From Nocardioides caldifontis (GTDB taxonomy: Bacteria; Actinomycetota; Actinomycetes; Propionibacteriales; Nocardioidaceae), in the NCBI RefSeq assembly GCF_008087345.1, contig NZ_ML701735.1, forward strand, positions 495,010-559,009: 64,000 nucleotides of DNA. The letters run 5' to 3'. The position numbers and the translations under genes were made by a program. Positions 25,481 to 36,433 of this stretch are shown here, piece after piece. Within the stretch, counting starts at the first letter, position 1. Each line of letters starts with the position of its first letter. The notes below the pieces were generated by a model that saw only the letters and a program-made list of their open reading frames with translations, was not told the origin of the DNA and searched no databases.

Positions 25481-26461
25481 TCAGGCGTGGCCGTCGAACA
25501 TGGAGGTGACCGAGCCGTCCTCGAAGACCTCCCGGATCGCCCGGCTGATCAGCGGGGCGATCGAGAGCACGGTCAGCTTGTCGAAGTGCCGGTCCGCGGG
25601 GATCGGAAGGGTGTTGGTCACCACGACCTCCAGGGCCCCACAGTTCTTGAGCCGGTCGACGGCCGGGTCGGAGAGGATCGCGTGGGTGGCCGCGATGACG
25701 ACGCCGGCCGCACCCTCCTTCACCAGCGCCTCGGCGGCCTTGGTGATGGTGCCGCCGGTGTCGATCATGTCGTCGACCAGGATGCAGATCCGCCCCTCCA
25801 CCTCGCCGACGACGCGGTTGGCGACCGACTCGTTGGGACGCGTCACGTCACGGGTCTTGTGGATGAACGCCAGCGGGGCGCCGCCAAGCCGGTTGGACCA
25901 GCGCTCGGCGACCTTGATACGACCCGCGTCCGGCGAGACGATCGCGAGCTGCTGGTCGCCGTACTTCTCCTTGACGAACTCGCTCAGCACCGGCATCGCC
26001 ATCAGGTGGTCGACGGGACCGTCGAAGAACCCCTGGATCTGGTCGGTGTGCAGGTCGACGGCGATGAGCCGGTCGGCGCCCGCGGTCTTGAACAGGTCGG
26101 CCATCAGCCGGGCCGAGATCGGCTCGCGGCCTCGGTGCTTCTTGTCCTGGCGGGCATATCCGTAGAACGGCATGACCACGGTGATCCGCTTGGCCGAGGC
26201 CCGCTTGAGGGCGTCGACCATGATCAGGTGCTCCATGATCCACTCGTTCACCGGCGCGGTGTGGCTCTGCAGCACGAAGGCGTCCGAGCCTCGCACCGAC
26301 TCCTGGAACCGCACGTAGATCTCGCTGTTCGCGAACTCGTACGCCGTCGTGGGGATCAGCGTGGTGCCCAGCAGCGACGCGACCTCCTCGGCGAGCTCCG
26401 GGTGTGCCCTTCCGGTGAAGACCATCAGGTTCTTCTCGGTGGTGCGCTTGATGCTGGTCAC
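25481..26461 (-). CDS. prs: Ribose-phosphate pyrophosphokinase (PRPP synthase)
   Basis: GTG at 26461 is chosen because GGGAG lies 7 bases upstream and the next residues (TSIKRTTEKNLMVFTGRAHP) are the usual N-terminus; an upstream in-frame extension overlaps glmU and is not credible. The 326-residue enzyme has the class I signatures: YARQDKKHRGREPISARLMA, DLHTDQIQGFFD and the PRPP loop VDDMIDTGGTI. It makes PRPP from ribose-5-phosphate and ATP for nucleotide, His and Trp synthesis and, in actinobacteria, for decaprenyl-phosphoryl sugars. It lies 40 bases after glmU in the same operon. Confidence 0.96.
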   Translation of the reverse strand: MTSIKRTTEKNLMVFTGRAHPELAEEVASLLGTTLIPTTAYEFANSEIYVRFQESVRGSDAFVLQSHTAPVNEWIMEHLIMVDALKRASAKRITVVMPFYGYARQDKKHRGREPISARLMADLFKTAGADRLIAVDLHTDQIQGFFDGPVDHLMAMPVLSEFVKEKYGDQQLAIVSPDAGRIKVAERWSNRLGGAPLAFIHKTRDVTRPNESVANRVVGEVEGRICILVDDMIDTGGTITKAAEALVKEGAAGVVIAATHAILSDPAVDRLKNCGALEVVVTNTLPIPADRHFDKLTVLSIAPLISRAIREVFEDGSVTSMFDGHA

Positions 26462-26501
26462 GCGTGAACTCCCTCGAGTGGTTCGCTGCCCTTGTCGATT
26501 G

Positions 26502-27986
26502 TCACCCAGGGCTGGTGATGGAACCCTCCTGGCCCGCTGCTCGGGACGCGGCCTCGGCGGCGGCGGTGCCCGCACGACGGCGGAAGACCCACCCCTCCAT
26601 GGTGCGCTGCGGGCCGGCGGAGACCGCGAGCGCACCGGGAGGCACGTCCTCCCGGATCACCGAGCCGCCTCCGGTCACCGCGCCGTCGCCGATCGTCACG
26701 GGCGCCACGAAGGTGTTGTTCGACCCGGTCCGCGCGTGGCTGCCGACGGTCGTGCGGTGCTTCGCGACGCCGTCGTAGTTGGCGAAGATCGTGCCGGCGC
26801 CGATGTTGGTGCCCTCCCCGATCGAGGCGTCGCCGACGTACGACAGGTGCGGCACCTTGGCGCCCGGGCCCAGCGTGGAGTTCTTCACCTCGACGAAGGC
26901 GCCGACCTTGGCGCCCGCGGCGAGCTCCGCGCCCGGGCGGAGGTAGGAGAACGGCCCGACCGTCGCCTCCTCGCCCACCACGGCGCGCTCGCCGTGGGCG
27001 CGGACGACGCTCGCACCCCGCCCCACGCGTACGTCGCGCAGCGTGGTGTCGGGGCCGACGACCGCGTCCTCCTCGACCGTGGTGGCGCCGTGGAGCTGCA
27101 CCCCGGGGAGCAGCGTGACGTCGGGCGCCAGCGTGACGGTGACGTCCACCCAGGTGCTCGCCGGGTCGACCACCGTGACGCCGTCGCGCATCCAGCGCTC
27201 GAGGGTGCGCCGGTTGAGCTGGGCGGCGAGGCCGGCGAGCTGGGCCCGGTCGTTGGCCCCCTCCGTCTGCGCGACGTCGTCGACCACGTGGGCACCCACG
27301 GTCGCGCCGTCAGCGCGGGCGATCGCGACGACGTCGGTGAGGTAGTACTCGCCCTTCGCGTTGTCGTTGCCGATCCGGCCGACCGCGCCGGCGAGGAACG
27401 CGCCGTCGAAGGCGTAGATCCCCGAGTTGATCTCGCGCACCGCCGCCTGCTCGGGCGTGGCGTCCTTCTCCTCGACGATCGCGGTGACCGAGCCGTCGGC
27501 GTCGCGGAGGACCCGGCCGTAGCCGAACGGGTCCGGGACCAGCCCGGTCAGCAGCGTCACCGCCCGACCGGCGGCCTCGTGGTCGCGGACCAGCCCGCGC
27601 AGGGTCTCGCCCTGCATCAGCGGGGTGTCGCCGGACATGACGACGACGGTGCCGCTGGTCGCGCCGGCCTCCCGCAGGGCGTCGAGCGCCACCCGGACGG
27701 CGTCGCCGGTGCCGTCCTGCTGCTCCTGCACCGCGAGCAGCGCGTCGGGGACCTGCTCCAGGACGTGCCGCCCGACCTGCTCGCGGCCGTGGCCCACGAC
27801 CGCGACGACGTGGCGCGGGGCGACGGCGAGGGCGGCGTGGAGAACGTGACCGACCATCGAGCGGCCGCAGAGCTCGTGGAGGACCTTCATCCGCCGGCTC
27901 TTCATCCGGGTCCCGCTGCCTGCGGCGAGGACCACCACCGCCGTCGGTCCCTCGTGCGCGGGGGTCGAGGCGTTGTCCAGGCTCAC
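26502..27986 (-). CDS. glmU: Bifunctional GlmU: N-acetylglucosamine-1-phosphate uridyltransferase / glucosamine-1-phosphate acetyltransferase
   Basis: GTG at 27986 is set by the GGGAG box just upstream; the frame continues through the tRNA gene but that part is not coding. The 494-residue enzyme has the uridyltransferase signature VVVLAAGSGTRMKS near residue 18, a Mg-binding MSGDTPLM, and a C-terminal left-handed beta-helix of hexapeptide repeats (VVGPDTTLRDVRVG, GTNIGAGTIFANYDG with YDG active-site context). It produces UDP-GlcNAc for peptidoglycan and other envelope polymers. It heads glmU-prs. Confidence 0.96.
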   Translation of the reverse strand: MSLDNASTPAHEGPTAVVVLAAGSGTRMKSRRMKVLHELCGRSMVGHVLHAALAVAPRHVVAVVGHGREQVGRHVLEQVPDALLAVQEQQDGTGDAVRVALDALREAGATSGTVVVMSGDTPLMQGETLRGLVRDHEAAGRAVTLLTGLVPDPFGYGRVLRDADGSVTAIVEEKDATPEQAAVREINSGIYAFDGAFLAGAVGRIGNDNAKGEYYLTDVVAIARADGATVGAHVVDDVAQTEGANDRAQLAGLAAQLNRRTLERWMRDGVTVVDPASTWVDVTVTLAPDVTLLPGVQLHGATTVEEDAVVGPDTTLRDVRVGRGASVVRAHGERAVVGEEATVGPFSYLRPGAELAAGAKVGAFVEVKNSTLGPGAKVPHLSYVGDASIGEGTNIGAGTIFANYDGVAKHRTTVGSHARTGSNNTFVAPVTIGDGAVTGGGSVIREDVPPGALAVSAGPQRTMEGWVFRRRAGTAAAEAASRAAGQEGSITSPG

Positions 27987-28015
27987 GTGTTCTCCCGTCG
28001 AGGCTCGTGGATCAG

Positions 28016-28095
28016 CTCCCCGGGTAGGAGTCGAACCTACGTCGCTTTGTCCGCATTCAAAGTGCGGCGGGCCCTGCCGACAGACCAACCGGGGA
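28016..28095 (-). tRNA. tRNA-Gln (anticodon UUG), CCA not encoded
   Basis: Reading the minus strand, acceptor strands pair as 28089-28095 with 28017-28023, including the weak U1-A72 pair and G73 that mark tRNA-Gln. The D-arm stem is GGTC/GGCC, the anticodon arm is CCGCA-CTTTGAA-TGCGG with anticodon TTG, and the T-arm is GTAGG-TTCGACT-CCTAC. The gene is 80 bases, longer than usual: there is one extra base before the anticodon stem and a variable region of ten bases (ACAAAGCGAC) rather than about five. It lies 30 bases before glmU on the same strand and may share its transcript. Confidence 0.88.
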
Positions 28096-28108
28096 TGGCG
28101 GGGTCAGC

Positions 28109-28906
28109 CTAGGCGATCCGGCTGGTCGGGGTCGGCCCCGGCGTGGCCGCGCGGGCGACGACGAACACCCGGCGGAACGGCATGACGGTGCCGTGCGGCC
28201 CCGCCGGGTACGCCGCCCGCAACGACCTCCGCAGCTCCTCGGCGAACTCCGTGCGCAGCGGTTCCGGGAGCGCCTGGAGGGTGGGCCGGAGGCTCGTGCC
28301 GCTCACCCACCGGAAGACGGCGTCGTCGCCCTCGAGGACGTGGAGGTACGTCGTCTCCCAGGCGTCGACGGTGCAGCCGAGCCCCTGCAGCCGGTGCAGG
28401 TAGGTGGTCGCGTCGTGCGCCGCCGGGCCCCGTACGTCGGTCAGGTGGTCCGCGAACCGCGGGTCCGCCTGGAGCTCGTGGCGCAGCGTGTGGCTCGGCT
28501 CGCCGAAGTTCCCCGGCACCTGGAAGGCGAGCCAGCCTCCAGGCGCCAGGTGGCCGACGAGCGTGTCGAGCAGCTCGAGGTGGCCGGGCACCCACTGGAG
28601 GGCGGCGTTGGACACGACGACGTCCACCGGGGTCTCCGGGCGCCACGCGCGGAGGTCCGCCACCTCGTACGCCACCCCGGTGCTCCGGTCGGCCTCGGCG
28701 ACCATCTCCGGCGAGGAGTCCACTCCGACCACCTCGGCGTCCGGCCAGCGGCTGCGCAGGGTCGCGGTGAGGACGCCGCTCCCGCAGCCGAGGTCCACGA
28801 CGGTCCGTGGGGCCTCGGCGGCCACGCGGGACACCAGGTCGAAGTACGGACGCTCGCGCTGGCCGGCGTACTGCGCGTAGAGCGCGGGGTCCCAACGGTG
28901 GCTCAT
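28109..28906 (-). CDS. tam: Trans-aconitate 2-methyltransferase-like SAM methyltransferase
   Basis: The 265-residue protein has a class I SAM-binding fold: VVDLGCGSGVLTATL (motif I), VVGVDSSPEMVAEA (motif II) and VVVSNAALQWVPGHLELL (motif IV, the NAALQW typical of Tam). The opening MSHRWDPALYAQYAGQRERP matches Tam, which methylates trans-aconitate, a toxic isomer of cis-aconitate. Substrate is inferred from these matches. It is divergent from a MarR regulator across 77 bases that hold a palindromic operator, so it is probably under that regulator's control. Confidence 0.88.
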   Translation of the reverse strand: MSHRWDPALYAQYAGQRERPYFDLVSRVAAEAPRTVVDLGCGSGVLTATLRSRWPDAEVVGVDSSPEMVAEADRSTGVAYEVADLRAWRPETPVDVVVSNAALQWVPGHLELLDTLVGHLAPGGWLAFQVPGNFGEPSHTLRHELQADPRFADHLTDVRGPAAHDATTYLHRLQGLGCTVDAWETTYLHVLEGDDAVFRWVSGTSLRPTLQALPEPLRTEFAEELRRSLRAAYPAGPHGTVMPFRRVFVVARAATPGPTPTSRIA

Positions 28907-28948
28907 GACGGCACCTCCTGCTCCACCGTGCTCGCCAACTCTCTCGAT

Positions 28949-28963
28949 GTCAAGATTCTTGAC
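28949..28963. promoter_or_regulatory. Palindromic MarR-type operator
   Basis: GTCAAGATTCTTGAC is a perfect palindrome of two 7-base arms around one central base, located midway between tam and marR. Symmetric TCAAGA/TCTTGA-like sites are usual for MarR dimers. It overlaps the expected promoter zone of both genes. Confidence 0.7.
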
Positions 28964-28969
28964 GGGGCG

Positions 28970-28975
28970 TATGCT
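28970..28975 (+). promoter_or_regulatory. Putative -10 box of marR (leaderless)
   Basis: TATGCT ends 8 bases before the ATG at 28984. No Shine-Dalgarno precedes the ATG, so a leaderless transcript starting at or near the A of ATG is likely. The operator lies directly upstream, where RNA polymerase would contact the -35 zone. Confidence 0.5.
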
Positions 28976-28983
28976 TTCCGCCC

Positions 28984-29475
28984 ATGGAGGACGAGGTCGA
29001 CCGGCTGGTCGAGGCGTGGGGGCGGGAACGTCCCGACCTCGACCTGGCGCCGATGGAGGTGCTCAGCCGGGTGAGCCGCCTCGCCCACCATCTCGACGTC
29101 GCCCGGCGCGCGGCGTTCACCGACCACGGCATCGAGCCCTGGGAGTTCGACGTGCTCGCGGCCCTCCGGCGTGCCGGGGCGCCGTACCAGCTGAGCCCGG
29201 GGCGGCTCCTCCGGGAGACGCTGGTGACCAGCGGCACCATGACCAACCGCGTCGACCGCCTCGTGGCCCGCGCCCTCGTCGAGCGGCTCCCCGACCCCAG
29301 CGACCGCCGCGGCGTCCTCGTCCGGCTCACCGACCAGGGCCGTGCCACCGTCGACGGCGCCCTCGCCGCCCTGCTCGAGCTCGAACGCCCCCTGCTCGCC
29401 CCGCTCGCCGCCAAGGAACGCCAGCAGCTCGCCGCCCTCCTCCGCCGCCTCGCGCTCTCCGTCGAACGCCCCTGA
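28984..29475 (+). CDS. MarR-family transcriptional regulator
   Basis: The 163-residue protein has the winged helix-turn-helix layout of MarR: helix 1-2 region (LDLAPMEVLSRVSRLAHHLD), recognition helix context TLVTSGTMTNRVDRLVARALV, and the DPSDRRGVLVRLTDQG wing. Such dimers usually repress their own gene and a divergent partner and are released by small organic acids or oxidants. Its divergent partner is tam, so an aconitate-related effector is conceivable but not shown by sequence. Confidence 0.92.
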   Translation: MEDEVDRLVEAWGRERPDLDLAPMEVLSRVSRLAHHLDVARRAAFTDHGIEPWEFDVLAALRRAGAPYQLSPGRLLRETLVTSGTMTNRVDRLVARALVERLPDPSDRRGVLVRLTDQGRATVDGALAALLELERPLLAPLAAKERQQLAALLRRLALSVERP

Positions 29476-29496
29476 GCCCGCCGGCCCCGTGCGTTT

Positions 29497-29580
29497 GGTG
29501 TCGAGCCGCCCCTCGCCCCCGGACCGCCGAGGACCGCCGCCAGCGGCGGCTCCCCTCACCACGAAGGGCGGCTCAACACC
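29497..29580. repeat. Long-range inverted repeat between convergent genes
   Basis: Arms at 29497-29511 and 29566-29580 match 14 of 15 bases as inverted copies (GGTGTCGAGCCGCCC against the complement of GGGCGGCTCAACACC), and a shorter CCGCCGC/GCGGCGG hairpin lies inside. It fills the gap between marR and the ABC-F gene. It may be a compound bidirectional terminator or a copy of an interspersed palindromic element. Confidence 0.6.
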
Positions 29581-31352
<1,772 letters not shown>

Positions 31353-31356
<4 letters not shown>

Positions 31357-32276
31357 CGGTGGCCTCCCGTGACGCGGGCGCCCGGCACGGGACCCTTCAC
31401 GACGATCGCGGGCCGGGTGCCCTGCTCGGACCGCAGCGTGCGGTCGACCTCCTCGGCGTGGACCGGCCCGTCGCAGAGGAAGACGGTGGTCGGGCCGCTG
31501 CCGCTGACCAGGGCGCCGAGGGCCGCTCCCTGGCGGCCGGCGCGCAGCAGGTGCAGCAGGTCGGGGCGGAGCGAGACGGCGGCCGGCTCGAGGTCGTTGA
31601 CCAGGGCGGCGCCGAGCCGCACGGCGTCCCCCGCCCGCAGCGCGGCGAGCAGCTCGTCGGGCACCTCGGGGTCGGGAGCGGGGTCGTCCCCGTGCAGCCG
31701 GTCGAACTCGCGGTAGACCGCAGGGGTGGAGAGCCCGCCGGAGTCGGGCACGACGACCCACCAGTACTCGCCGCGGGTCATCACCGGGGTGACCACCTCA
31801 CCACGTCCGCCGCCGAGCGCGGTGCCGCCGACGAGGCAGAAGGGGACGTCGCTGCCGAGGGTCGCGGCGAGCCCGAGCAGCTCCTCGCGCGGGGTGTGCA
31901 GCCCGAAGAGCACGTCGGCGCCGAGCAAGGCCGCGGCGGCGTCGGTGCTGCCGCCCGCCAGCCCGCCGGCCACCGGGATCCGCTTGTGCACGTGGAGCTC
32001 GACGGGGAGCTCGCGGCCGTGGTGGTCGCCGAGCGCCGCCACCGCGCGCAGGGCGAGGTTGGAGCCGTCGGTGGGCACCTCGGCCACGTCGACCCCCTCG
32101 CCGGAGACGGTGAGCACCGGCGAGCCGTCGGTGGCGCGGACCACCACCTCGTCGTACAGCCCGACGGCCTGGTAGACGGTGGCGAGCGGGTGGTAGCCGT
32201 CGTCGCGGACCGGGCCGACGCCCAGCGACAGGTTGATCTTGGCGGGTGACGACACCCGCACCTCGGCGCCGCTCAC
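31353..32276 (-). CDS. ispE: 4-diphosphocytidyl-2-C-methyl-D-erythritol kinase
   Basis: A 307-residue GHMP kinase: N-terminal [22 protein letters not shown], the ATP-binding [19 protein letters not shown] near residue 90 and a third motif [13 protein letters not shown]. It phosphorylates CDP-methylerythritol in the MEP isoprenoid pathway. GTG at 32276 overlaps the rsmA stop and its own stop overlaps the ABC-F start, so three genes are translationally chained. rpfB-rsmA-ispE order is a standard actinobacterial arrangement. Confidence 0.95.
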
Positions 32277-33154
32277 GCTGCGAGCCCCTCGGCGATCCGG
32301 GCGAAGTCGGTGATGTCGAGCTGCTCGCCACGGGTGGCGGGCGGCACCCCGGCGTGCTCGAGCGCGACCTCGACGGCCTCGACCGGGGCGAGCGCCCGGA
32401 GCGCGGCGCGGAGGGTCTTGCGGCGCTGGGCGAAGGCGGCGTCGACCACCGCGAAGACCTGCTCGCGGCCGGCGGTCGTGCGCGGCGGGTCGCGCCGCTC
32501 GAGGGCGACGAGCCCCGAGTCGACGTTGGGCGCGGGCCAGAAGACGTTGCGGCCGACCGCCCCTGCACGGCGTACGTCGGCGTACCAGGCGGCCTTCGCC
32601 GACGGCACGCCGTAGACGCGTGAGCCGGGGCGGGCGGCCAGTCGGTCGGCGACCTCGGACTGCACCATCACCAGCCCGTGGCGCAGGGAGGGCAGCAGGG
32701 CGAGGAGGTGGAGCAGCACGGGCACCGAGACGTTGTAGGGGAGGTTGGCGACGAGGGCGGTGGGCGGCGTCCCCGGGACCTCCGAGATGCGCATGGCGTC
32801 GCCCTCCACGAGGGTGAACCGGTCGGCGTGGCCGGGCGCGAACCGCTCGACGGTGGCCGGCAGCGCGGCGGCGAGCACGGGGTCGACCTCCACGGCAACG
32901 ACGCTCCGGACGGCACCGAGCAGCGCCAGCGTCAGCGAGCCGAGCCCGGGGCCCACCTCGAGGACGACGTCGTCGGGGCCGACCCCGGACGCGCGCACGA
33001 TGCGGCGGACCGTGTTGGGGTCGATGACGAAGTTCTGGCCCCGCTGCTTGGTGGGGCGGAGGTCGAGCGACGCCGCCAACGAGCGGACGTCCGCCGGCCC
33101 GAGAAGGTTCGGACCGGCGGACGTCGCGGGGTCGTGCGGATCGCTCTGGCTCAT
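32273..33154 (-). CDS. rsmA: 16S rRNA (adenine1518/1519-N6)-dimethyltransferase
   Basis: The 293-residue enzyme has the KsgA motifs [28 protein letters not shown] (SAM-binding), VVAVEVD and the catalytic NLPYNVSVP. It dimethylates two adjacent adenines in helix 45 of 16S rRNA late in 30S assembly; its loss gives kasugamycin resistance in other bacteria. ATG at 33154 is the first plausible start, 26 bases downstream of rpfB. Confidence 0.95.
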   Translation of the reverse strand: MSQSDPHDPATSAGPNLLGPADVRSLAASLDLRPTKQRGQNFVIDPNTVRRIVRASGVGPDDVVLEVGPGLGSLTLALLGAVRSVVAVEVDPVLAAALPATVERFAPGHADRFTLVEGDAMRISEVPGTPPTALVANLPYNVSVPVLLHLLALLPSLRHGLVMVQSEVADRLAARPGSRVYGVPSAKAAWYADVRRAGAVGRNVFWPAPNVDSGLVALERRDPPRTTAGREQVFAVVDAAFAQRRKTLRAALRALAPVEAVEVALEHAGVPPATRGEQLDITDFARIAEGLAA

Positions 33155-33180
33155 CTCCTCGGCGAGCCTACCGACGAGGC

Positions 33181-34368
33181 TCAGCGAGGCAGCCCGAGCA
33201 CCGAGGCGCAGTGCGGCCAGGAGCCGTAGCCGCCGGTGGCGGCGCGGAGCCGCTCGGCGACGGCGATCTGCTGCTCACGGCTGTTCTCGCTGGGCAGCCC
33301 GGTGCCGCCGTAGGCCTGCCAGGTGCCCAGGTTGAACTGGAGCCCGCCGTAGTAGCCGTTGCCGGTGTTGATCGCCCAGTTGCCGCCGGACTCGCACTGC
33401 GCGAGGGAGTCCCACACGGTGCTGCCGCCGGCGAAGTTGGCGGTCTCGACGCGCTCCTTGGTGCCGACCGCGACGATCTCGTCGACCGGCTCGGTGACGT
33501 TGCCGACCGAGAGGACCTTGCGGCCGACCTCGTCGCCGTTCTCGAAGCGGAGGCGGTAGGTCACGTCGCGGCTGCCGCTGCGGCCGGGACGCACGACGCG
33601 CTCCTCGTCCTCGTACATCGAGTCGTCCTCGCGCGTGACGGTGTCGAACGAGATCGCCTCGTCGTCGACGGACCGCTTGACGACGCGGACCTTGGTGACG
33701 GTGATCTTGTCGCCGTCCTCGAGGAGGCGGCCGAGCCCGGGCTTGACGATGTCGTCGCGGTCGACCTTGACCTTCTGCATCTTCAGCGCCTGCGCCACGG
33801 TCAGCGCGGCGACGTTGCGCTTGACGGGCTCGGCGCCCGCGATGGCCAGGGTGAGCTTCTTCGGCGTCGCGATCGTCAGCGCCATGCCGTCGCGGGTGAT
33901 GCCCGCGCTACGGCTGACCGACAGGTTCGCGGAGCCGAGCCGGATCCCGATCTGGTCGAGGGCCGTGGTCACGTCCGTGGCGGTGACCCAGTGCCGGCTC
34001 TTCTCGCCGTCGAGGTTCACGTCGAGCGGGCGCGCGAAGCGGACCGCGATGCGCGAGCCGTCCTCGACCTCGGTGTCGAGGGTCGGCGCGACGACGTCGT
34101 GCTCGCCGACCTCGACGCCCTGGTCCTCGAGGACCTCGGCGACGGTGCTGCCGTCGGTCTGCACCTCGCGGGCGGCGCCGTCGAGGGACAGCGTCACCGT
34201 GGTGCGGCCCAGCAGCTGGGTGGCCAGCACGCCGGCGACCAGCGCGAGCCCGAGGGCTGCGGCGGCGAAGGTGAACCAGCGGCGGCGGGACCGGCCGGTG
34301 CGGGTGGAGTCGGTGGGCGAGCCGTCAGGCTCGCCGGCTGGGTTGGTGAGGGGTGCGATGACCTGCAC
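33181..34368 (-). CDS. rpfB: Resuscitation-promoting factor RpfB
   Basis: The 395-residue protein has a basic N-terminus and membrane anchor (about 30-54), three DUF348 repeats (about 57-210), a G5 domain (about 215-297) and a C-terminal lysozyme-like Rpf domain (about 318-392) with [20 protein letters not shown]; Glu in the CESGGNW motif is the conserved catalytic residue. Rpf domains cleave peptidoglycan and stimulate regrowth of dormant cells. The anchor suggests surface attachment rather than release. Context tatD-rpfB-rsmA-ispE matches mycobacteria. Confidence 0.95.
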   Translation of the reverse strand: MQVIAPLTNPAGEPDGSPTDSTRTGRSRRRWFTFAAAALGLALVAGVLATQLLGRTTVTLSLDGAAREVQTDGSTVAEVLEDQGVEVGEHDVVAPTLDTEVEDGSRIAVRFARPLDVNLDGEKSRHWVTATDVTTALDQIGIRLGSANLSVSRSAGITRDGMALTIATPKKLTLAIAGAEPVKRNVAALTVAQALKMQKVKVDRDDIVKPGLGRLLEDGDKITVTKVRVVKRSVDDEAISFDTVTREDDSMYEDEERVVRPGRSGSRDVTYRLRFENGDEVGRKVLSVGNVTEPVDEIVAVGTKERVETANFAGGSTVWDSLAQCESGGNWAINTGNGYYGGLQFNLGTWQAYGGTGLPSENSREQQIAVAERLRAATGGYGSWPHCASVLGLPR

Positions 34369-34668
34369 GCGTCTCCCATGGTCGTGCTCTCCGGGCCGTG
34401 GCGCGACAGCACGGGCCGCGACCGGGACCCGGCTGCGGTGCGTGAAGCTCCCATGTGTCGCCGAGGAAAACTGCTCCCACTCCCGGCGGACCCGACGACG
34501 CTAACGGCAGTCCCGGGACCTGTCGAATGCCGAGTCGCTGCATGTGGAGCCGTTTGAGGCCGTTTGACGGGCGGGTCTTCACACTTGAGGTGAGAGTTGT
34601 CACCGGACACGCCGGGACGGACGTCCTGGACCGGGCGGTGGACTAGAGCGGAGCCCGGTTCACGTTCC
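34369..34668. other. Intergenic region upstream of rpfB
   Basis: Three hundred bases hold no credible gene. Two direct copies of GCCGTTTGA at a 10-base period (34549-34557 and 34559-34567) could be an activator or repressor site for rpfB. I looked for the conserved ydaO/c-di-AMP riboswitch core common before rpf genes and could not recognise it here. Confidence 0.45.
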
Positions 34669-35502
34669 TCACCAAACCCCACCGAACGCCGCGAAGGTGT
34701 TCGCCTCGACCTGGCGGCAGAGCTCCTCGAGGTCGTCGCCCCGCTCCTCGGCCATCGCCCGCACGGTCAGCGGCACCAGGTAGGAGGCGTTGGGGCGCCC
34801 CCGGAACGGCACCGGGGTGAGGAACGGCGCGTCGGTCTCCACGAGGAGCCGGTCGGCGGGAGCGGCGACGAGCGCCTCCCGGAGGTACGCCGCGTTGCGG
34901 AACGTCACGGTGCCGGCGAAGGAGAGCCAGAACCCCCGGTCGAGGCACTCCCGGGCGAACGCCGCGTCGCCGGAGAAGCAGTGCATGACGACCCGCTCGG
35001 GCGCACCCTCGTCGTCGACCACCCGGAGCACGTCGTCGTGGGCGTCCCGGTCGTGGATCACCAGCGTCTTGCCGAGCCGCTTGGCGAGGTCGACGTGGAG
35101 CCGGAACGAGTGCTCCTGCGCGGCGCGCCCCTCCTCGCCGGTCCGGAAGTGGTCGAGCCCGGTCTCGCCGACCGCCCGCACCTGCGGCGCCTGCGCGAGC
35201 TGCTCGATCTCCGCCCAGGTCTCCTCGAAGGTGCCCTGGGCGGCGAGCCGGGGCGCCTCGTTGGGGTGCAGCGCCACCCCGGCGACGATCCGCTGGTGGG
35301 CGGCGGCCACCTCCACCGACCAGCGGGCGCTCTCCAGCTCGCAGCCGATCTGGACGATGCGCGGCACCCCGACCGTCGCAGCGGCGTCGAGCGCCTCGGC
35401 CGCGGTCAGCTCCTCGGTGCCGTCGAGGGTCATCTCGAGGTGGCAGTGGTTGTCGACCACGGGGTGCGGCAGCGGCTCGGGGGCGGGTGGGCGGGCGGTC
35501 AC
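34669..35502 (-). CDS. tatD: TatD-family metal-dependent hydrolase (DNase)
   Basis: GTG at 35502 overlaps the rsmI stop codon. The 277-residue protein has TatD signatures: [12 protein letters not shown] (two metal-binding His), [23 protein letters not shown] (metal-binding Glu), [11 protein letters not shown] and [12 protein letters not shown], and [12 protein letters not shown]. TatD enzymes are 3'-5' exonucleases linked to DNA repair and degradation. The frame extends much further upstream but that part overlaps rsmI and is not the start. Confidence 0.94.
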   Translation of the reverse strand: MTARPPAPEPLPHPVVDNHCHLEMTLDGTEELTAAEALDAAATVGVPRIVQIGCELESARWSVEVAAAHQRIVAGVALHPNEAPRLAAQGTFEETWAEIEQLAQAPQVRAVGETGLDHFRTGEEGRAAQEHSFRLHVDLAKRLGKTLVIHDRDAHDDVLRVVDDEGAPERVVMHCFSGDAAFARECLDRGFWLSFAGTVTFRNAAYLREALVAAPADRLLVETDAPFLTPVPFRGRPNASYLVPLTVRAMAEERGDDLEELCRQVEANTFAAFGGVW

Positions 35503-36404
35503 GTCGGCGGCTCCTCGGGAAGGACGGTGGGTGCGGACGGTCGGCGGTGGACGGCGTCGTACACCTCGCGGCGCGGGAGACCGGAGCGCTGCGCGACGGC
35601 CTTGATCGCCTCCTTGCGCGGGGTGCCGGCGGCCTCCTCCGCGGCGACGAGCGCCGCGACCTCCTCCGGCCCCGACGGTACGACGGAGGGGCCGGTGCGT
35701 CCGCCGACGACCAGCGTGACCTCGCCGCGGACCCCGTCGGCGGCCCAGGCGACGAGCTCGCCGAGCCCGCCGCGGACGACCTCCTCGTGGGTCTTGGTGA
35801 GCTCCCGGCACACCGCCGCCGGCCGCTCCTCCCCCAGCGCCTCCGCCATCGCCGCGAGGGCGGGCCCGGTGCGGTGCGGCGCCTCGAAGAAGACCATCGT
35901 CCGCGGCTCGTCGGCGAGCTCGGCGAGCCGGCGGGCCCGCTCTCCGGCCTTGCGCGGCAGGAACCCCTCGAACGTGAACCGGTCGACCGGCAGCCCGGAC
36001 ACCGCGAGGGCGGTGAGCACGGCGCTCGGCCCCGGCACGGCGGTGACCCGCACCCCGGCCTCGACGGCGGCGGCGACGAGCCGGTAGCCGGGGTCGGACA
36101 CCGACGGCATCCCGGCGTCGGTGACCAGCACGACCCGCTGCCCCGCGGTGAGCGCCTCGAGCAGCCCCTGGGTGCGTGCGGCCTCGTTGCCCTCGAAGTA
36201 GGAGACGACCCGGCCGGTCAGCTCGACCCCGAGCTCGCCGGTGAGCCGCCGGAGCCGGCGGGTGTCCTCGGCGGCCACGACGTCGGCCCGGCCGAGCTCC
36301 TCGGCGAGCCGGGGCGGCGCGTCCGCCGGACGGCCGATGGGGGTGCCGGCGAGCACCAGGAGCCCCTCCTGCACGTCCGCGTCCCGCCTGTCCATGCCGG
36401 TCAT
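35499..36404 (-). CDS. rsmI: 16S rRNA (cytidine1402-2'-O)-methyltransferase
   Basis: The 301-residue protein has the tetrapyrrole-methylase-type fold with RsmI signatures: [48 protein letters not shown] and [16 protein letters not shown]. It modifies C1402 in the ribosomal decoding centre. It is divergent from the mannosyltransferase gene with only about 30 bases between the starts, so their promoters overlap. A second in-frame ATG three codons later is equally possible. Confidence 0.94.
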   Translation of the reverse strand: MTGMDRRDADVQEGLLVLAGTPIGRPADAPPRLAEELGRADVVAAEDTRRLRRLTGELGVELTGRVVSYFEGNEAARTQGLLEALTAGQRVVLVTDAGMPSVSDPGYRLVAAAVEAGVRVTAVPGPSAVLTALAVSGLPVDRFTFEGFLPRKAGERARRLAELADEPRTMVFFEAPHRTGPALAAMAEALGEERPAAVCRELTKTHEEVVRGGLGELVAWAADGVRGEVTLVVGGRTGPSVVPSGPEEVAALVAAEEAAGTPRKEAIKAVAQRSGLPRREVYDAVHRRPSAPTVLPEEPPT

Positions 36405-36420
36405 TGTGTCGGGTCGCCTC

Positions 36421-36426
36421 TAGGCT
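36421..36426 (+). promoter_or_regulatory. Putative -10 box for leaderless pmt transcript
   Basis: TAGGCT lies 7 bases before the GTG at 36434, with no Shine-Dalgarno between. The same arrangement recurs before the gene at 61123. Confidence 0.45.
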
Positions 36427-36433
36427 GCACCGG

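Noticed and set aside
34369-34668. Possible ydaO-type c-di-AMP riboswitch upstream of rpfB
   Set aside because: Such elements are known before actinobacterial rpf genes, but I could not find the conserved core sequence or pairing on the minus strand.
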